From positions 1 through 6,530 of the forward strand of contig USMO01000095.1 in assembly GCA_900555785.1 (NCBI GenBank): a stretch of 6,530 nt of DNA, written 5' to 3'. The notes under the pieces were generated by a model. The model was not told the origin of the DNA. It worked only from the letters and a program-made list of their open reading frames with translations, and did no database searches. This document shows positions 5,923-6,530 of the stretch, piece after piece (positions within the stretch are counted from its first letter, which is position 1; each line of letters starts with the position of its first letter). The DNA comes from an uncultured Eubacteriales bacterium. GTDB lineage: Bacteria > Bacillota > Clostridia > Oscillospirales > CAG-272. Made by a program: the position numbers and the translations under genes.

Positions 5923-6155
5923 GAAGACCTCGGGGCTCTGCCCCGAACCCCGCCTAAACCTTTCTTAAGGAGAAAGGTTTAGGAATCCAAAGACCTTACC
6001 TGAGAAGGGCATACCCCCCCATTTTACGAACCGAAAACGTTTTTCGGCGTGTAAATGGGGGGTATGCCCTTCTCAGGTAAGGTTCTTGGGGTTCTTAGAC
6101 CCTTCTTCCCTAAGAAGGGTCTAAGCAGGGTTTGGGACGGCGTCCCAAGGTCTTC
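5923..6155. repeat. 233-bp nested palindromic element of five hairpins
   Basis: The ends GAAGACCT (5923-5930) and AGGTCTTC (6148-6155) are perfect inverted copies, and the whole element is symmetric about base 6039. In order it contains five stem-loops: 5930-5946 (7 bp, 3-base loop); 5953-5983 (13 bp, 5-base loop); a long core 5993-6083; 6094-6125 (14 bp, CCCT loop); and 6132-6148 (7 bp, 3-base loop). There is no open reading frame worth calling and no strong U tract after any hairpin. It fills nearly all the space between the acetyltransferase stop and the next gene. It resembles a MITE- or REP/BIME-like intergenic repeat. Copies elsewhere in the genome cannot be checked here. Confidence 0.85.
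5993..6083. repeat. Core long hairpin of the palindromic element
   Basis: The two arms pair over about 32 bp (5993-6027 with 6051-6083), interrupted only by two single-base bulges, one in the C run 6014-6020 and one in the T run 6022-6025. A small internal loop follows, and then a 7-bp tip CCGAAAA/TTTTCGG (6031-6037 with 6041-6047) with a CGT loop. The outermost 27 bases of each arm are identical apart from the bulged C. Such a hairpin would extrude as a cruciform or form a very stable RNA stem in either direction, and could serve as a 3'-end block for the acetyltransferase mRNA. Confidence 0.8.
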
Positions 6156-6192
6156 CCCTGAGGTCTGAGACAAGCGGTGGGATGCATAGAGT

Positions 6193-6214
6193 GGGAGGGA
6201 GAGGGGGGATAGGG
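6193..6214 (+). other. G-quadruplex-type motif directly before the protease start
   Basis: Four runs of at least three G (6193-6195, 6197-6199, 6203-6208, 6212-6214) with loops of 1, 3 and 3 bases fit the canonical intramolecular quadruplex pattern. The motif lies in a purine-rich tract (about 6186-6235) and ends at the base before ATG 6215. It also supplies the only Shine-Dalgarno-like sequence for that start, so the run may simply be an over-extended ribosome binding site. The 36 bases between the palindrome and this tract show no convincing promoter. Confidence 0.45.
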
Positions 6215-6530
6215 ATGCGGAAGGGGAGAGGGAGAGTGCCGAAGATTGAGATGGAACCGGCGGCAGCGGTCATGCTGGTGTCGCTGCTGCTGACGGACCG
6301 CACGCACCTTGCCCTGGCGGCAGTCATAGCGGCAGCCGTGCATGAGGCGGGGCACCTGGCAGCGGCGAAAGCCATGGGCATACCGGTCCGGGCAATGCGG
6401 TTCCATATGTTGGGGGCGGGGCTGGTCCCGGACGGCAGACTGCTGACATACGGAGAGGAATTTTTGCTCTGCATCGCGGGACCGCTGGCAAGCCTGCTGT
6501 TTGCGGCGGTACCGGCGCCGCTGTGGCAGA
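6215..6530 (+). CDS. M50-family (site-2 protease/SpoIVFB-like) membrane metalloprotease, partial at 3' end
   Basis: M50 proteases cut substrates within or near the membrane; SpoIVFB, a Firmicute member, activates pro-sigma-K in sporulation. Only about 105 codons are visible. A hydrophobic segment (about 16-26 and 32-42) runs into the zinc motif HEAGH at 43-47, followed by LAAAKAMGIPVRAMRFHMLG, and then TYGEEFLLCIAGPLASLLFAA at 78-98. That last block matches the second conserved membrane region of the SpoIVFB-like group. The third zinc ligand region (the DG motif) lies beyond the window, so activity cannot be confirmed. The start is uncertain: ATG 6215 has G-rich sequence upstream, GTG 6236 has AAGGGGAGA before it, and ATG 6251 has little. 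It follows the palindromic element on the same strand as the acetyltransferase. Role in sporulation is not shown. Confidence 0.8.
   Translation, partial: MRKGRGRVPKIEMEPAAAVMLVSLLLTDRTHLALAAVIAAAVHEAGHLAAAKAMGIPVRAMRFHMLGAGLVPDGRLLTYGEEFLLCIAGPLASLLFAAVPAPLWQ

Noticed and set aside
5923..6155. CRISPR array or tandem repeat
   Set aside because: The repeated blocks are inverted and symmetric about a single centre rather than direct repeats separated by unique spacers.

Overview
This looks like chromosomal DNA from a GC-rich member of the Clostridia, probably an Oscillospiraceae/Ruminococcaceae relative. That reading rests on the gene order, the protein sequences (YidC as a large predicted lipoprotein with a long charged tail), strong purine-rich ribosome binding sites and textbook sigma-A promoters. 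Genus cannot be settled from the window.

Positions 1-4416 hold the conserved cluster found beside the replication origin in many Firmicutes, read right to left on the minus strand: rpmH (ribosomal protein L34), rnpA (RNase P protein), yidD, yidC (membrane insertase), jag/khpB (KH-R3H RNA-binding protein) and mnmE (tRNA-modification GTPase, cut by the window edge). A sigma-A promoter with an A/T-tract upstream element drives rpmH. An intrinsic terminator between rpmH and rnpA probably attenuates the operon, so that L34 is made in excess over the genes behind it. The rnpA and yidD genes overlap by four bases. A hairpin separates jag from mnmE. The cluster links translation (L34, RNase P, tRNA modification) with membrane-protein insertion (YidC, YidD) and a cell-envelope-associated RNA-binding protein (Jag).

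Positions 4417-4704 are a divergent intergenic region. It holds the rpmH upstream element, an approximately 83-nt imperfect stem-loop, a terminator-like hairpin, and a sigma-A promoter reading right into a 402-residue Eis-like GNAT acetyltransferase (4705-5913). No dnaA gene and no clear DnaA boxes are seen, although dnaA commonly lies on this side of rpmH.

Positions 5923-6155 are the most unusual part of the window: one 233-bp nested palindrome, exactly symmetric about base 6039, made of five consecutive hairpins. Differences between mirror-image hairpins are compensated within each hairpin. It has the look of a mobile or structured intergenic repeat. It is followed by a purine-rich tract with a G-quadruplex pattern that ends just before a probable start codon of an M50 (site-2/SpoIVFB-like) intramembrane metalloprotease gene, which runs off the right edge.
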